In this document: positions 6,287 to 14,874 of the stretch, piece by piece | How the letters are laid out: the number at the start of each line of letters is the position of its first letter | Position numbering within the stretch: position 1 is the stretch's first letter | Assembly: GCF_946886695.1 (NCBI RefSeq) | Contig: NZ_CAMPJD010000065.1 | Span: forward strand, 1 to 17,433 | Direction: 5' to 3' | DNA: 17,433 nucleotides | Source: an uncultured Pseudoxanthomonas sp. | GTDB lineage: Bacteria > Pseudomonadota > Gammaproteobacteria > Xanthomonadales > Xanthomonadaceae | Made by a program: the position numbers and the translations under genes | Notes under the pieces: generated by a model | The model's database searches: none | The model's input: the letters and a program-made list of their open reading frames with translations, nothing else | Told to the model about the DNA's origin: nothing

Positions 6287-8767
6287 TCAGAACGCGCCGC
6301 CGAAGGTGAACTGCAGGCGTTCCAGCTCGTCGCCGTCTTCCTTCTTGATCGGGAAGGCGTAGCTGATCGAGATCGGGCCGACCGGCGCACGCCACAGCAG
6401 CGAGATGCCGGTGGATGCGCGCAGCTCGCCGGCATCGAAGTTGTCCACGCCGTCGAACACGTTGCCGAAGTCGAAGAACGCCGCAACGCGCGCGGCGTTG
6501 GAGTCGAACAGCTTCGGGAAAATCAGTTCGACCGAGCCGGTGGTCTTCAGCGAGCCACCCAGCGGCTGGCCGCGGTAGCCGGAAATGACTTCAGAGCGCG
6601 GACCCAGCGTGTTGTCGCGGAAGCCGCGCACGGAACGCGTGCCGCCCGCGTAGAAATTCTCGAAGAACGGCAGGCCGGTCGCGACCAGTGTCCTGTGCAA
6701 TGTGCCGCCATCGGCGCACGTGCCGTCCGAGGCGGGTGGGGTGGTGGTCCCCTGGCCCGGGATCTGCGGGTCGGAACCGTTGACGCGGCAGATGTAGCGG
6801 TAGATGTCCGAGCCGTAACTGTCGCCGTAGCCGATCTCGGCGCGGGTGTTCAGCACGAAAGCGGGGCTGAGCGACCAGTACTTAGAGAACTCGTAGTTGA
6901 GCTTGTAGTACTCGACGGTGGAGCCCGGGAGCGCGACTTCGGCCGAAATGCGCTGGTAGGTGCCCCCCGTGGGCATGAAGTAGTCGTTGCGCGTGTCGCG
7001 CGCCCAGCCCAGCTCGGCACGCCAGGCATGGAAGGTGCGCTGGCCGACGGCATCGATGTAGTCGATGATCGCCTGCGGCGTTGAGCCGCCGAAGGTCAGG
7101 ATCTCGTTGCTGTCGACGCCGAACAGCAGCGAGACGGTGTCGTTCTCGGAGATCGGTAGGCCCAGGATGCCCTGTGCCGCAGCGCTGGTGGTGGAGTACT
7201 GGGCGGTGTTGAAGTCCGAGTAATCGAACTCGCGCCACCACAGGTTGTAGCCCAGCGACATGCCTTCGTCGGTGAAGAACGGGTTGGTGTAGGAGAACGA
7301 ATAGCGCTGCAGGTAGTCGCTGCGCTGCGCTTCCACCGACACGCGGTTGCCGCCGCCGAGGAAGTTGTTCTGCGACAACTGGATCGAGGTGGTCAGGCCG
7401 GACAGCTGCGAATAGCCCAAGCCGAACACGAAGCTGCCGGAGGTGGTTTCCTTCACGTTGAACACCACGTCGACCTGGTCGGTCGTGCCCGGCACGGGCG
7501 TGGTTTCCGCGTCCACCGTCTCGAAGTAGCCCAGGCGGCGCAGGCGCACGCGCGAGCGGTCCACGGCGACCTGGGAGAACCAGCTGCCTTCGAACTGGCG
7601 CATCTCGCGACGCAGCACTTCATCCGCCGTGCGCGTGTTGCCCTTGAAGGTGATGCGGCGCACGTTGACGCGCGGGCCGGGCACCACCTGCAGGTTGATC
7701 GCGACGGTACGGTTCTCGCGATCGATGGTGGGGATCGGATTCACCTGCGCGAACGCATAACCGATGTTGCCCAGTGTCGAGGTGATGGTGTCGGACGTCA
7801 TCTCGAGCAGGATGCGCGAGAAGGTCTGCTCCGGCTTCACGATCACCAGCTTCTCGATTTCTTCCTTCGGCAGCACCGTGTCGCCGGTGACCTTCACGTC
7901 GGAGATCTTGTACTGCTCGCCTTCGGTGATGCCGGCGGAGATGAACATGTCGCGCTTGTCGGGGCTGATCGACACCTGGGTGGAGTCGATGCTGAAGTCC
8001 ACGTAGCCGCGGTCCAGGTACCAGGAGTTCAGGCGCTCCATGTCGCCCGACAGCTTCTCCTTCGAGTACTGGTCGTCACGGCGGTACCAGGACAGCCAGG
8101 TGCTTTCCTTGGATTCCCAGCTCTCCAGCAGGTCCTCGGTGGGGAACTTCTCGGCACCGATCACGTTGACGTGCTTGATCTTGGCCGCCTTGCCTTCCTT
8201 GACGGCGATGGTCACGTCCACGCGATTGCGGTCGAGCGGGCTGACCGTGGGCGTGATCTCGACGTTGTACTTGCCGCGGTTGTTGTACTGGCGCACCAGT
8301 TCCTGGGTGACACGGTCCAGGCTCAGGCGGTCGAAGGTCTCGCCTTCGGCCAGCCCGATGTCCTTCAGGCCCGTCAGCAGGTCCTCGGTCTTGATGTCCT
8401 TGTTGCCGGTGAGGGTCAACTTGTTGATCGCCGGGCGCTCGGTGACCGTCACCACCAGGATGTCGCCCTGGCGGTCCAGCTTCACGTCCTCGAAGAAGCC
8501 GGTCTTGTACAGCGCGCGGATCGACTCGGACACGCCGGCCGAAGTGACCTGGTCGCCCCGTTCGATCGGCAGGTAGGTCAGGACGGTGCCGGTGGAAATG
8601 CGCTGCAGGCCATCGATGCGGATGTCCGTGGCGGTGAAGGACGCGCTGCCCAGCGGTTCGGCCATCGCAGGTGCGGCGGCGGGTTCCGTCGTCTGGGCCA
8701 GTGCCGGCATGGCGATGGCCGAAGCCAGGGCGAGGGCAATCAGGCGGCGGGAAGGCAGTCGCGTCAT
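6287..8767 (-). CDS. bamA: Outer membrane protein assembly factor BamA
   Basis: Essential Omp85-family insertase of the BAM complex, which folds beta-barrels into the outer membrane. From the ATG at 8767 it is 826 aa. It has a Sec signal peptide (positive RLPSRR, hydrophobic core, cleavage after PALA near residue 24), five POTRA domains spanning roughly residues 35-440, and a C-terminal barrel ending in Phe (FTFGGAF). The lid motif VRGF is at 713-716 within YAGGTRSVRGFRDNTLGP. About 43 residues more than in E. coli lie between YGD and PFFENFYAGG, including Cys660 and Cys684. ATG codons at 8770 and 8767 are adjacent. I prefer 8767 because GGA sits 7 nt before it. An in-frame ATG at 8890 overlapping the rseP stop would add 41 residues ahead of the signal peptide and is unlikely. 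Confidence 0.97.
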   Translation of the reverse strand: MTRLPSRRLIALALASAIAMPALAQTTEPAAAPAMAEPLGSASFTATDIRIDGLQRISTGTVLTYLPIERGDQVTSAGVSESIRALYKTGFFEDVKLDRQGDILVVTVTERPAINKLTLTGNKDIKTEDLLTGLKDIGLAEGETFDRLSLDRVTQELVRQYNNRGKYNVEITPTVSPLDRNRVDVTIAVKEGKAAKIKHVNVIGAEKFPTEDLLESWESKESTWLSWYRRDDQYSKEKLSGDMERLNSWYLDRGYVDFSIDSTQVSISPDKRDMFISAGITEGEQYKISDVKVTGDTVLPKEEIEKLVIVKPEQTFSRILLEMTSDTITSTLGNIGYAFAQVNPIPTIDRENRTVAINLQVVPGPRVNVRRITFKGNTRTADEVLRREMRQFEGSWFSQVAVDRSRVRLRRLGYFETVDAETTPVPGTTDQVDVVFNVKETTSGSFVFGLGYSQLSGLTTSIQLSQNNFLGGGNRVSVEAQRSDYLQRYSFSYTNPFFTDEGMSLGYNLWWREFDYSDFNTAQYSTTSAAAQGILGLPISENDTVSLLFGVDSNEILTFGGSTPQAIIDYIDAVGQRTFHAWRAELGWARDTRNDYFMPTGGTYQRISAEVALPGSTVEYYKLNYEFSKYWSLSPAFVLNTRAEIGYGDSYGSDIYRYICRVNGSDPQIPGQGTTTPPASDGTCADGGTLHRTLVATGLPFFENFYAGGTRSVRGFRDNTLGPRSEVISGYRGQPLGGSLKTTGSVELIFPKLFDSNAARVAAFFDFGNVFDGVDNFDAGELRASTGISLLWRAPVGPISISYAFPIKKEDGDELERLQFTFGGAF

Positions 8768-8854
8768 CATTACATCCGGTTGGGGTGGTTCCTGCAGGGC
8801 AGGGGTGGATCGCAGGGCCGCGGTCCGGGGTGTCGCCAGGAAGGGGCAGGCCGA

Positions 8855-8883
8855 CTTGGAGCGGGCCAGCCCGGAAAAGTTCA
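8855..8883 (-). promoter_or_regulatory. Candidate sigma-E (RpoE) promoter for bamA
   Basis: In the gap after rseP the minus strand shows TGAACTT (8883-8877, 6/7 to the sigma-E -35 GGAACTT), a 16-nt spacer, and TCCAA (8860-8856, 4/5 to TCTAA). The predicted start is near 8848, leaving a leader of about 80 nt before bamA. In E. coli, bamA is a sigma-E target and RseP is in the pathway that releases sigma-E, so the location makes sense. This is a pattern match only. Confidence 0.45.
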
Positions 8884-8889
8884 GGGGCA

Positions 8890-10254
8890 TCAGGTCACCA
8901 GACGCAGGATGTCGTTGTAGAACGCCAGTCCCATCAGGCCCGCCAGCGCGGCCAGGCCCATATATTGTCCGGCCACCATGTGGCGTTCGCTCAAGGGGCT
9001 GCCCTTGACCAATTCAATAAGGTAATACAGCAGGTGGCCGCCGTCCAAGACGGGAATCGGCAGCAGGTTGATGATGGCCAGGCTCAGGGACATGGCCGCC
9101 AGGAACCAGAGGAACCAATCCGGCCCGCGTTTGGCGGATACGTTGGCGACCTGGGCGATGGTGATGGGGCCCGAGACGTTCTTCAGCGAGGCGTCCCCGG
9201 TGAGCATCCGGCGGATCATGCCCAGCGAGTCCGCGGTCAGCTTGCCGGTCTCGCGCAGGGCGGCCGGGACGGCGGCGACCGGGCCGTAGTGAAGCGTGGC
9301 GTCGTAGCCGGGCATCTGCACCTTCGCGGGGGGCGCCAGGCCCAGGGCCCAGTAGTCGCCCTGGCCCGCCTCGGGATGCCGGGTCCGGCGCGGCGCCAGT
9401 TCGAAGGCCAGGCGCTCACCGGCACGATCGACTTCGATCATGGCCGCGCCTCCGCGCTTGCCCAAGGCATCGACTTGGGTGGCGATATCGTTGAAACCAT
9501 GCACCGGATGACCGTCCACGGCCGTCACCACGTCGCCGACGTTCAGTACGCCGTCGGCGGCCGAGCCCGGGGTGACCTTGCCGATGACCGCCGGCGTCAT
9601 CCAGTGCCGCCAGACCAGCCCGCTCAGGCCGATGGCGTTCTCCTGGTCGAACCCGACCGGCAGGCGGGACAACGGCAGCGTGCGGGTCAGTTGGCTGCCG
9701 GAGGCGGTTTCCACCTCGACCGGGACGTCATCGCCATCGATGGCGGCTTTGGTGAGCACGATGGAGGCGTCGGCCCAGGTATCGATCTTGCGGTCGCCGA
9801 TCCGGACGATCCTGTCGCCGCGCATGAAGCCCGCATCGGCGGCGATGCCGCTTACGCCGCCCAGCGTGGCCGAGTAGTCCTGTTTGCCCAGCACGAACAT
9901 GGCCCACAGCAGGACGATGCAGAGCAGGACGTTCGCCAGCGGGCCGGCGGCGACCACGGCGATGCGCTGCCAGACCGACTTGCGGTTGAACGCCTGATCC
10001 TGTTGCGCGGCGGGGACGTCGCCCTCGGCCTCGTCCAGCATCTTGACGTAGCCGCCCAGCGGGATGGCAGCGATGGCGAACTCGGTGCCATGGCGGTCGC
10101 GGCGCGACCACAGCGGCTTGCCGAAGCCCACGGAAAAACGCAGCACCTTCACGCCGCAGCGGCGCGCCACCCAGTAGTGGCCGAATTCGTGGAACGTGAC
10201 CAGCACGCCCAGGGCCACGATCATCCACCAGATTGAGCCCAGCACGTCACTCAT
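8890..10254 (-). CDS. rseP: RIP metalloprotease RseP (site-2 protease, sigma-E pathway)
   Basis: Inner-membrane zinc protease that cuts anti-sigma factor RseA within the membrane after DegS, releasing sigma-E, and also clears remnant signal peptides. The protein is 454 aa (E. coli 450). The first membrane segment carries HEFGH (His22, Glu23, His26), and the third Zn ligand is Asp404 in NLLPIPVLDGGH. A second hydrophobic segment follows at about residues 98-122, then a periplasmic part with two PDZ domains (about 127-215, and about 225-310 with IGKVTPGSAADGVLNVGDVV). A last membrane helix is near the C-terminus. It begins 13 nt after the dxr stop. Its TGA overlaps an ATG in the bamA frame, but bamA probably starts 123 nt further on. 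Confidence 0.98.
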   Translation of the reverse strand: MSDVLGSIWWMIVALGVLVTFHEFGHYWVARRCGVKVLRFSVGFGKPLWSRRDRHGTEFAIAAIPLGGYVKMLDEAEGDVPAAQQDQAFNRKSVWQRIAVVAAGPLANVLLCIVLLWAMFVLGKQDYSATLGGVSGIAADAGFMRGDRIVRIGDRKIDTWADASIVLTKAAIDGDDVPVEVETASGSQLTRTLPLSRLPVGFDQENAIGLSGLVWRHWMTPAVIGKVTPGSAADGVLNVGDVVTAVDGHPVHGFNDIATQVDALGKRGGAAMIEVDRAGERLAFELAPRRTRHPEAGQGDYWALGLAPPAKVQMPGYDATLHYGPVAAVPAALRETGKLTADSLGMIRRMLTGDASLKNVSGPITIAQVANVSAKRGPDWFLWFLAAMSLSLAIINLLPIPVLDGGHLLYYLIELVKGSPLSERHMVAGQYMGLAALAGLMGLAFYNDILRLVT

Positions 10255-10267
10255 CGGATGTCGGCGC

Positions 10268-11455
10268 TCATGGGGAGAGGTGGCCTGCGAGGTTGCGTTC
10301 GGTCAGTCGGCGTGCCTGCGCGTCCGCTTCCAGCAGCGCATCCAGCGAATCGGCCGGCGTTGCGGGCAACGCGGCGAGGGCATCCTCGACCAGCGCAGGA
10401 ATGGATAGGAAACCGATCCGGCCCTGAAGAAAGGCTGAAACTGCGACTTCGTTCGCAGCGTTCAGGACCGCTGGCGCCGTGCCGCCGGCCGTCATTGCGT
10501 GCCAGGCCAGCCGCAGGCAGGGAAAGGCATCCAGGTCGGGCGCCTCGAAGTCCAGCCGTGGATGCCGCAACAGGTCCAGGCCCGGCACGCCCGATGCGAT
10601 CCTGTCCGGCCAGCCCAATCCCACGGCCAGGGACGTACGCATGTCGGGCAATCCCAGCTGCGCCAGCGTGGAACCATCGACGAATTCCACGAGGGAGTGC
10701 ACCAGGCTTTGCGGATGCACCAGCACGTCCAGCCGTTCGCGCTCCACCCCGAACAGGTGATGGGCCTCGATCAGTTCCAGGCCCTTGTTCATCAGGGTCG
10801 CCGAATCGACCGAAATCTTCGGGCCCATCGACCATTTGGGGTGGGCGACGGCCTGTTCGCGCGAGACGCGGGCGAGATCCTCACGGCGCCACCCGCGGAA
10901 CGGGCCACCCGATGCCGTCAGCACGATGCGGGCGACTTCGCCCTGAGCCTGTCGTGAACGCAGGCACTGGAAGATCGCGTTGTGCTCGCTGTCGATCGGG
11001 ATGATCTCGGCACCGGCGGCGTCCGCGGCGGCGGTCATCAGCTCACCGGCGAGGACGAGCGACTCCTTGTTGGCCAACAGCAGGCGTTTGCCGGCACGGG
11101 CCGCCGCCAGGGTCGACGACAGCCCGGCAGCACCGACGATGGCGGCCACGACGATGTCGCAGCCCCGGTCGGACACCAGGGCATCCAGGGCGGCAGCGCC
11201 GGCATGTGCGCGGGTCGCCAGCCCGGCGTCGGACAGGCCATCGCGCAGTCGTGCGAACTGGCTTTCGTCGGCAACGACGGCATGGTCGGGCCGATGCAGG
11301 GTGCACAGTGCGAGCAACGCCTCCACATTGCAGCCGGCTGAAAGCACGCTGGCGCGATAGCGGTCGGGATGGCGTGCGACGACATCCAGCGCCGATGCGC
11401 CGATGGAGCCGGTTGCGCCCAGGACCGCTACGTTGCGTTGTGCGTACGCGGCCAT
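10268..11455 (-). CDS. dxr: 1-deoxy-D-xylulose 5-phosphate reductoisomerase
   Basis: First committed step of the MEP isoprenoid pathway. It converts DXP to MEP with NADPH and a divalent metal, supplying IPP for the undecaprenyl carrier made by the neighbouring uppS product. The protein is 395 aa (E. coli 398). The NADPH-binding motif [17 protein letters not shown] is at residues 9-25. Metal ligands are Asp155 and Glu157 in [13 protein letters not shown] and Glu230 in [12 protein letters not shown]. The flexible-loop region has [21 protein letters not shown], and the substrate region has [17 protein letters not shown]. The start ATG is 2 nt after the cdsA stop. The order cdsA-dxr-rseP matches Pseudomonas rather than E. 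coli, where dxr precedes uppS. Confidence 0.98.
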   Translation of the reverse strand: MAAYAQRNVAVLGATGSIGASALDVVARHPDRYRASVLSAGCNVEALLALCTLHRPDHAVVADESQFARLRDGLSDAGLATRAHAGAAALDALVSDRGCDIVVAAIVGAAGLSSTLAAARAGKRLLLANKESLVLAGELMTAAADAAGAEIIPIDSEHNAIFQCLRSRQAQGEVARIVLTASGGPFRGWRREDLARVSREQAVAHPKWSMGPKISVDSATLMNKGLELIEAHHLFGVERERLDVLVHPQSLVHSLVEFVDGSTLAQLGLPDMRTSLAVGLGWPDRIASGVPGLDLLRHPRLDFEAPDLDAFPCLRLAWHAMTAGGTAPAVLNAANEVAVSAFLQGRIGFLSIPALVEDALAALPATPADSLDALLEADAQARRLTERNLAGHLSP

Positions 11456-11457
11456 GT

Positions 11458-12318
11458 TCAGAATCCGAAGACTTCCTTGCCGAGCACGAAGATGGGCAGC
11501 GCTGCCAGCACGCCATCGATGCGATCCAGCACGCCGCCGTGGCCGGGGATCACGTCGCCCGAATCCTTGGCGCCGACATGTCGCTTGAGCAAGCTTTCAA
11601 ACAGGTCGCCGACCACCGAGAACAGCACCGTGAACACCGCGACCAGCAGTACACCGGGCAGCTGCGCCAGGTCTACACCGGCGAGGAGTGCACCGACGCC
11701 CGCCACCAGCATGCCGGCTGCCAGGCCACCGAGCAGCCCTTCGAGCGTCTTGTTGGGGCTGATGCGCGGAGCGAGCTTCCTGCCGAGGAACCAGCGGCCG
11801 CCGAAGTGGCGCCCTGCGAAATACGCGCCACTGTCGGCCGCCCAGACGATGGCCAGCGCGACGAACAACCAGATGTGTCCGTTCGGCTCGGAGGAATGGA
11901 TCAGACCCAGCGCGCACCAGGCGGGCACCACGGCCAGCGTGCCGGCGGCCAGCTTGAACACGCGCGCCCAGGTCTCGTGATCGGACGCGAAATGGAAGAA
12001 GCGCAGCCACAGCAGGGCCAGCAGCCACCACACAGCGCCCACGAGGGCCATCAGGCGCAAGGGGACCAGATCGGTGGATCCGCGCGATGCCCACACCAGC
12101 AGCACCATCAGCAGCAGGTTGGCGGTCAGCAGCACGGTGCGCTGCAGGGTATCGTCTATCTCGGCGAGCTTGAACCACTCCCACAGCCCGACCAGGAACA
12201 CCAGCGCCGCCAGCATCACCAGCCACGATGTGGGCAGCAGCAGGATCGCGCCGATGGCGAAGGGCGCCATCACCAGCGCTGCGATGACGCGGGTGCGGGT
12301 GGCGCTGGGCATGCTCAT
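11458..12318 (-). CDS. cdsA: Phosphatidate cytidylyltransferase (CDP-diglyceride synthase)
   Basis: Integral inner-membrane enzyme that makes CDP-diacylglycerol from phosphatidate and CTP, the precursor of all bacterial phospholipids. The protein is 286 aa (E. coli 285), with about seven to eight hydrophobic segments, for example [18 protein letters not shown] and [12 protein letters not shown]. The C-terminal family signature is complete at residues 242-268: [14 protein letters not shown], then [11 protein letters not shown], with the acidic residues that bind metal. The ATG at 12318 overlaps the uppS stop by 4 nt (ATGA), which fixes the start. The open frame continues upstream to 12480 only as a GC-rich shadow of uppS. 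A second ATG at 12312 is possible. Confidence 0.97.
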   Translation of the reverse strand: MSMPSATRTRVIAALVMAPFAIGAILLLPTSWLVMLAALVFLVGLWEWFKLAEIDDTLQRTVLLTANLLLMVLLVWASRGSTDLVPLRLMALVGAVWWLLALLWLRFFHFASDHETWARVFKLAAGTLAVVPAWCALGLIHSSEPNGHIWLFVALAIVWAADSGAYFAGRHFGGRWFLGRKLAPRISPNKTLEGLLGGLAAGMLVAGVGALLAGVDLAQLPGVLLVAVFTVLFSVVGDLFESLLKRHVGAKDSGDVIPGHGGVLDRIDGVLAALPIFVLGKEVFGF

Positions 12319-13073
12319 GCGGTTGTGTCCTCGTGGGTGCCGCTGGCGATCTGCGCGCTGGTCAGGCCGAAGCGACGCTCGCGCTGCGCGAAGTCGTCCA
12401 GCGCGCGCTGCAACAGCACGGCGTCCAGGTCGGGCCACAGCACGTCGGTGAACCAGAGTTCGGTGTACGCCAACTGCCACAGCAGGAAGTTGCTGATGCG
12501 GTGGTCGCCGCCGGTGCGGATGAAGAGATCGGGCGGCGGCAGGTCGGCCAGCGCGACATGGGCGCCGAGCGTGGCTTCATCGATGTCCTCGGGCCGCAGG
12601 CGTCCGGCTGCGACTTCGGTGGCCAGCGCACGCGCTGCGTGCGCGATGTCCTGGCGCCCGCCATAGCTGGCCGCGATGACCAGGTGCAGACGCGTGTTGC
12701 CGCGGGTCAATGCCTCGGCGGTGTCCATGCGCGCACGGATGTCGGGTGAGAACCGCGTGCGGTCGCCGATGAAGCGCACACGCACCTCGCGCCGGTGCAG
12801 TTCGTCGACCTCGCGGTCCAGCGCATTGAGGAACAGCTTCATCAGCGCACCGACTTCTTCCTCGGGACGCCCCCAGTTCTCGCTGGAGAACGCGAACAGG
12901 GTCAGCGCGCCGATACCGCGTTCCAGGCAGAAATCGATGCAGGTATTGACCGCGCGCGCGCCGGCGCGATGGCCGATCACGCGCGGGCGGCGGCGGCGTT
13001 CGGCCCACCGGCCATTGCCGTCCATGATGACGGCCAGATGGCGGGGCACGGACGCGGGGACGGCAGGGGACAT
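12315..13073 (-). CDS. uppS: Di-trans,poly-cis-decaprenylcistransferase (undecaprenyl pyrophosphate synthase)
   Basis: Cis-prenyltransferase that adds eight IPP units to farnesyl-PP, giving the C55 carrier for peptidoglycan and O-antigen. The protein is 252 aa, normal length. Motifs in order: HLAVIMDGNGRWAERR with catalytic Asp18 (E. coli Asp26), FAFSSENWGRP, ASYGGRQDI, and the C-terminal signature DLFIRTGGDHRISNFLLWQ with YTELWF. The start at 13073 is 8 nt after the frr stop, and TGAGGA overlapping that stop can act as the ribosome-binding site. The stop overlaps the cdsA start. The frame is open upstream through frr, but that translation is not protein-like. Confidence 0.98.
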   Translation of the reverse strand: MSPAVPASVPRHLAVIMDGNGRWAERRRRPRVIGHRAGARAVNTCIDFCLERGIGALTLFAFSSENWGRPEEEVGALMKLFLNALDREVDELHRREVRVRFIGDRTRFSPDIRARMDTAEALTRGNTRLHLVIAASYGGRQDIAHAARALATEVAAGRLRPEDIDEATLGAHVALADLPPPDLFIRTGGDHRISNFLLWQLAYTELWFTDVLWPDLDAVLLQRALDDFAQRERRFGLTSAQIASGTHEDTTA

Positions 13074-13081
13074 GGCAGTCC

Positions 13082-13639
13082 TCAGACCGCCATCAGTTCC
13101 TGTTCCTTGGCCTTGACCACGTCGTCGACGTCCTTGATGGACTTGTCGGTCAGCTTCTGGATCTCGTCCTCGGTACGACGTTCCTCGTCCTCGGTGATCT
13201 GTTTGTCCTTCAACAGGTCCTTGACCTGCTGGTTGGCGTCGCGGCGGATGTTGCGGATCGCCACTTTCGCGTCCTCGCCTTCGCCATGGACGACCTTGGA
13301 CAGCTCCTTGCGGCGTTCTTCGGTCAGCGCCGGCAGATTCAGGCGGATGGTGGTGCCGGCGGTATTCGGGGTCAGGCCCAGGTCGGACGCCAGGATGGCC
13401 TTCTCGACCGCGCCGACCATCTGCTTTTCCCACGGGGTGATCGTGAGCGAACGGGAGTCGGAGACGGTCACGGTAGCGACCTGGCTCAGCGGCATGTCCG
13501 ACCCGTAGTAGTTGACCTTCAAGTGCTCGACCAGGGCCGTGGAAGCGCGTCCCGTGCGGACCTTCACCAGCGTATGGCGGAGCGCCTCGATGCTCTTGGT
13601 CATGCGCGCCTGCGCGTCTTTCTTGATGTCGTTGAGCAT
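13082..13639 (-). CDS. frr: Ribosome recycling factor
   Basis: With EF-G, splits post-termination 70S ribosomes. The protein is 185 aa, identical in length to E. coli RRF. The N-terminus [20 protein letters not shown] leads into the three-helix domain I, which contains KVRTGRAS. The beta domain II follows, with residues TITPWEK, and the C-terminal helices contain [14 protein letters not shown] and [16 protein letters not shown] lies 3-9 nt before the ATG as a strong ribosome-binding site, and a good promoter lies just upstream, making frr the likely first gene of the frr-uppS-cdsA-dxr-rseP run. pyrH is separated from it by a transporter gene. Confidence 0.98.
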   Translation of the reverse strand: MLNDIKKDAQARMTKSIEALRHTLVKVRTGRASTALVEHLKVNYYGSDMPLSQVATVTVSDSRSLTITPWEKQMVGAVEKAILASDLGLTPNTAGTTIRLNLPALTEERRKELSKVVHGEGEDAKVAIRNIRRDANQQVKDLLKDKQITEDEERRTEDEIQKLTDKSIKDVDDVVKAKEQELMAV

Positions 13640-13665
13640 CGCCCTTTCCGTTGCAAAGCCTGTAA

Positions 13666-13701
13666 ACGACCGATTATAGGGCGATTCGGTGCCGTTGCCG
13701 A
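13666..13701 (-). promoter_or_regulatory. Sigma-70 promoter for the frr-uppS-cdsA-dxr-rseP operon
   Basis: On the minus strand TCGGCA (13701-13696, 4/6 to TTGACA), 17 nt, and a perfect TATAAT (13678-13673) form a strong promoter, with predicted start near 13666. The leader is about 27 nt and carries the GGAAAGG ribosome-binding site of frr. It lies entirely within the 77-nt gap after the transporter gene. Confidence 0.75.
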
Positions 13702-13716
13702 CCTGCCGCGCATGGA

Positions 13717-14646
13717 TCAGCGGGAATGATGCGGCGCCGCATCGTGCAAGTCATGGCCGCATGCCCCACCGCGTTCGATCTGCAGGGTGGCGTGGTTGAT
13801 GCCGAAGCGATGGTCCAGCGTGTGCACGGTGGCGTCGATGAAGGCATCGTGGTCGTCCTCCTGCGCACGCACCAGGTGCGCGGTCAGGGCGATCTCGTTG
13901 GCGCCCAGCGACCAGATGTGCAGGTGGTGCACGGCCGAGACGCCGGGCTGTTCCTGCAGGAAGCGGCGGACGTCATCGGGGTCCACGCTGGCCGGCACGG
14001 CGTCCATGGCCGCATCGAAGCTGGCACGGAGCAGTCCCCACGACCCGACCGCCACCACGACCGCGATCAGCAGCGCCGTGGCCGGATCCAGCCAGGCCCA
14101 GCCCAGCGTGGCCATGCCGACACCAGCCAGTACCGCGGCCAGCGATACGGCGGCGTCGGCCATCAGGTGCAGGAAGGCGCCCCGCTTGTTGAGGTCGTGC
14201 GCATGGCCATCCTTCACCAGCCAGGCGGCGCCCAGGTTGACCAGGATGCCCAGTGAGGCAACCAGGATGACAGGCGTGGCGGGAATTTCGGGTGGGGCGC
14301 TGAATCGCCGGACGGCCTCCCAGCCCAGCGCGCCGGAAAAGACCACCAACAGGACCGCGTTGGCCAGTGGCGACAGCAGCGTGGCGCGTCGCCAGCCATA
14401 AGTATGGCGTCCGCGCGGCGGGCGTCCGGCCAAGGCGGCGGCGCCCCAGGCCAAGGCGAGGCCCAGCACGTCGCCGAGGTTGTGCAGCGCGTCCGACAGC
14501 AGTGCCAGCGAGTTCGTATGGAAGCCGTAGCCTGCCTCGATGGCGGTGTAGGCAAGGTTGATCAGCGTGACCCACGCGAAGGTGCGCGTGGTCGATGCCT
14601 GCGGATGGGCATGCGCTCCGTGGCCGTGGTGGTGTCCGTGTCCCAT
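13717..14646 (-). CDS. Cation diffusion facilitator family transporter (ZitB/CzcD-like zinc exporter)
   Basis: Inner-membrane metal/proton antiporter exporting Zn(II) and similar ions. The protein is 309 aa with six predicted membrane segments. The N-terminus is His-rich ([13 protein letters not shown]), typical of ZitB/CzcD-type zinc carriers. Transport-site residues are visible in TM2, [14 protein letters not shown] with His55 and Asp59, and in TM5, [10 protein letters not shown] with His160 and Asp164. The His-Asp pair in TM2 favours zinc over iron or manganese. A cytoplasmic C-terminal domain (from about residue 215) contains [20 protein letters not shown] and ends in another His cluster. 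The gene sits between pyrH and frr, which is not the usual order. Its codon use resembles its neighbours', so recent transfer is not evident. The exact metal is inferred. Confidence 0.95.
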   Translation of the reverse strand: MGHGHHHGHGAHAHPQASTTRTFAWVTLINLAYTAIEAGYGFHTNSLALLSDALHNLGDVLGLALAWGAAALAGRPPRGRHTYGWRRATLLSPLANAVLLVVFSGALGWEAVRRFSAPPEIPATPVILVASLGILVNLGAAWLVKDGHAHDLNKRGAFLHLMADAAVSLAAVLAGVGMATLGWAWLDPATALLIAVVVAVGSWGLLRASFDAAMDAVPASVDPDDVRRFLQEQPGVSAVHHLHIWSLGANEIALTAHLVRAQEDDHDAFIDATVHTLDHRFGINHATLQIERGGACGHDLHDAAPHHSR

Positions 14647-14675
14647 GCGACCACAGGGTGCCGGCAGGCGTGGCC

Positions 14676-14712
14676 GGACACTATTACAGCGGATGACAGG
14701 GCGCGCTTGCAG
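14676..14712 (-). promoter_or_regulatory. Weak candidate promoter for the CDF transporter gene
   Basis: On the minus strand TGTAAT (14688-14683, 5/6 to TATAAT) is preceded by CTGCAA at an 18-nt spacing (3/6 to TTGACA), with predicted start near 14676 and a leader of about 30 nt. The rest of the 228-nt pyrH-transporter gap shows no ORF I trust. I saw no clear Zur-type operator. Confidence 0.3.
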
Positions 14713-14844
14713 GAGGAGCTTCAGCCCAGGCTGTATTTCGCCTGCGATCCTGCGTGCCCGAAGAGGTGCGCGGCGTGTCGAGTGGAGGGTGGTGGAACGC
14801 GCCGCCGCACGCTCATTCGAGCTTGGTCACACGTTCTGCCCACC

Positions 14845-14867
14845 GTCGGGGCAGAAGCCCCTCCCAC
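14845..14867. repeat. REP-type palindromic repeat, copy 3 (after pyrH)
   Basis: On the minus strand, 7 nt after the pyrH stop, a 23-nt unit begins GTGGGAGGGGCTTC and ends GCCCCGAC, with hairpin GGGGC-TTCT-GCCCC. It follows the same plan and length as the lpxB-rnhB repeats (GTrGG AG, 5-bp stem, 4-nt loop, GAC end), with paired changes in two stem positions. No T-tract follows, but it may protect the pyrH mRNA 3' end. Confidence 0.7.
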
Positions 14868-14874
14868 CGGAATC

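Noticed and set aside
5098..6309. Plus-strand open frame of 403 codons opposite lpxD
   Set aside because: Complement of hexapeptide-repeat codons. The periodic Gly/Ala/Asp pattern comes from the lpxD beta-helix code, not from an independent gene.
8671..10236. Plus-strand open frame of 521 codons opposite rseP
   Set aside because: rseP has intact catalytic motifs on the minus strand. This frame shows no domain and spans the rseP-bamA gap without a sensible start.
11206..12666. Plus-strand open frame of 486 codons opposite cdsA and dxr
   Set aside because: Gln/His-rich translation antisense to two well-identified genes.
13074..13433. In-frame upstream extension of uppS into frr
   Set aside because: The UppS N-terminus and ribosome-binding site fit the ATG at 13073. 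The extension is a shadow of frr.
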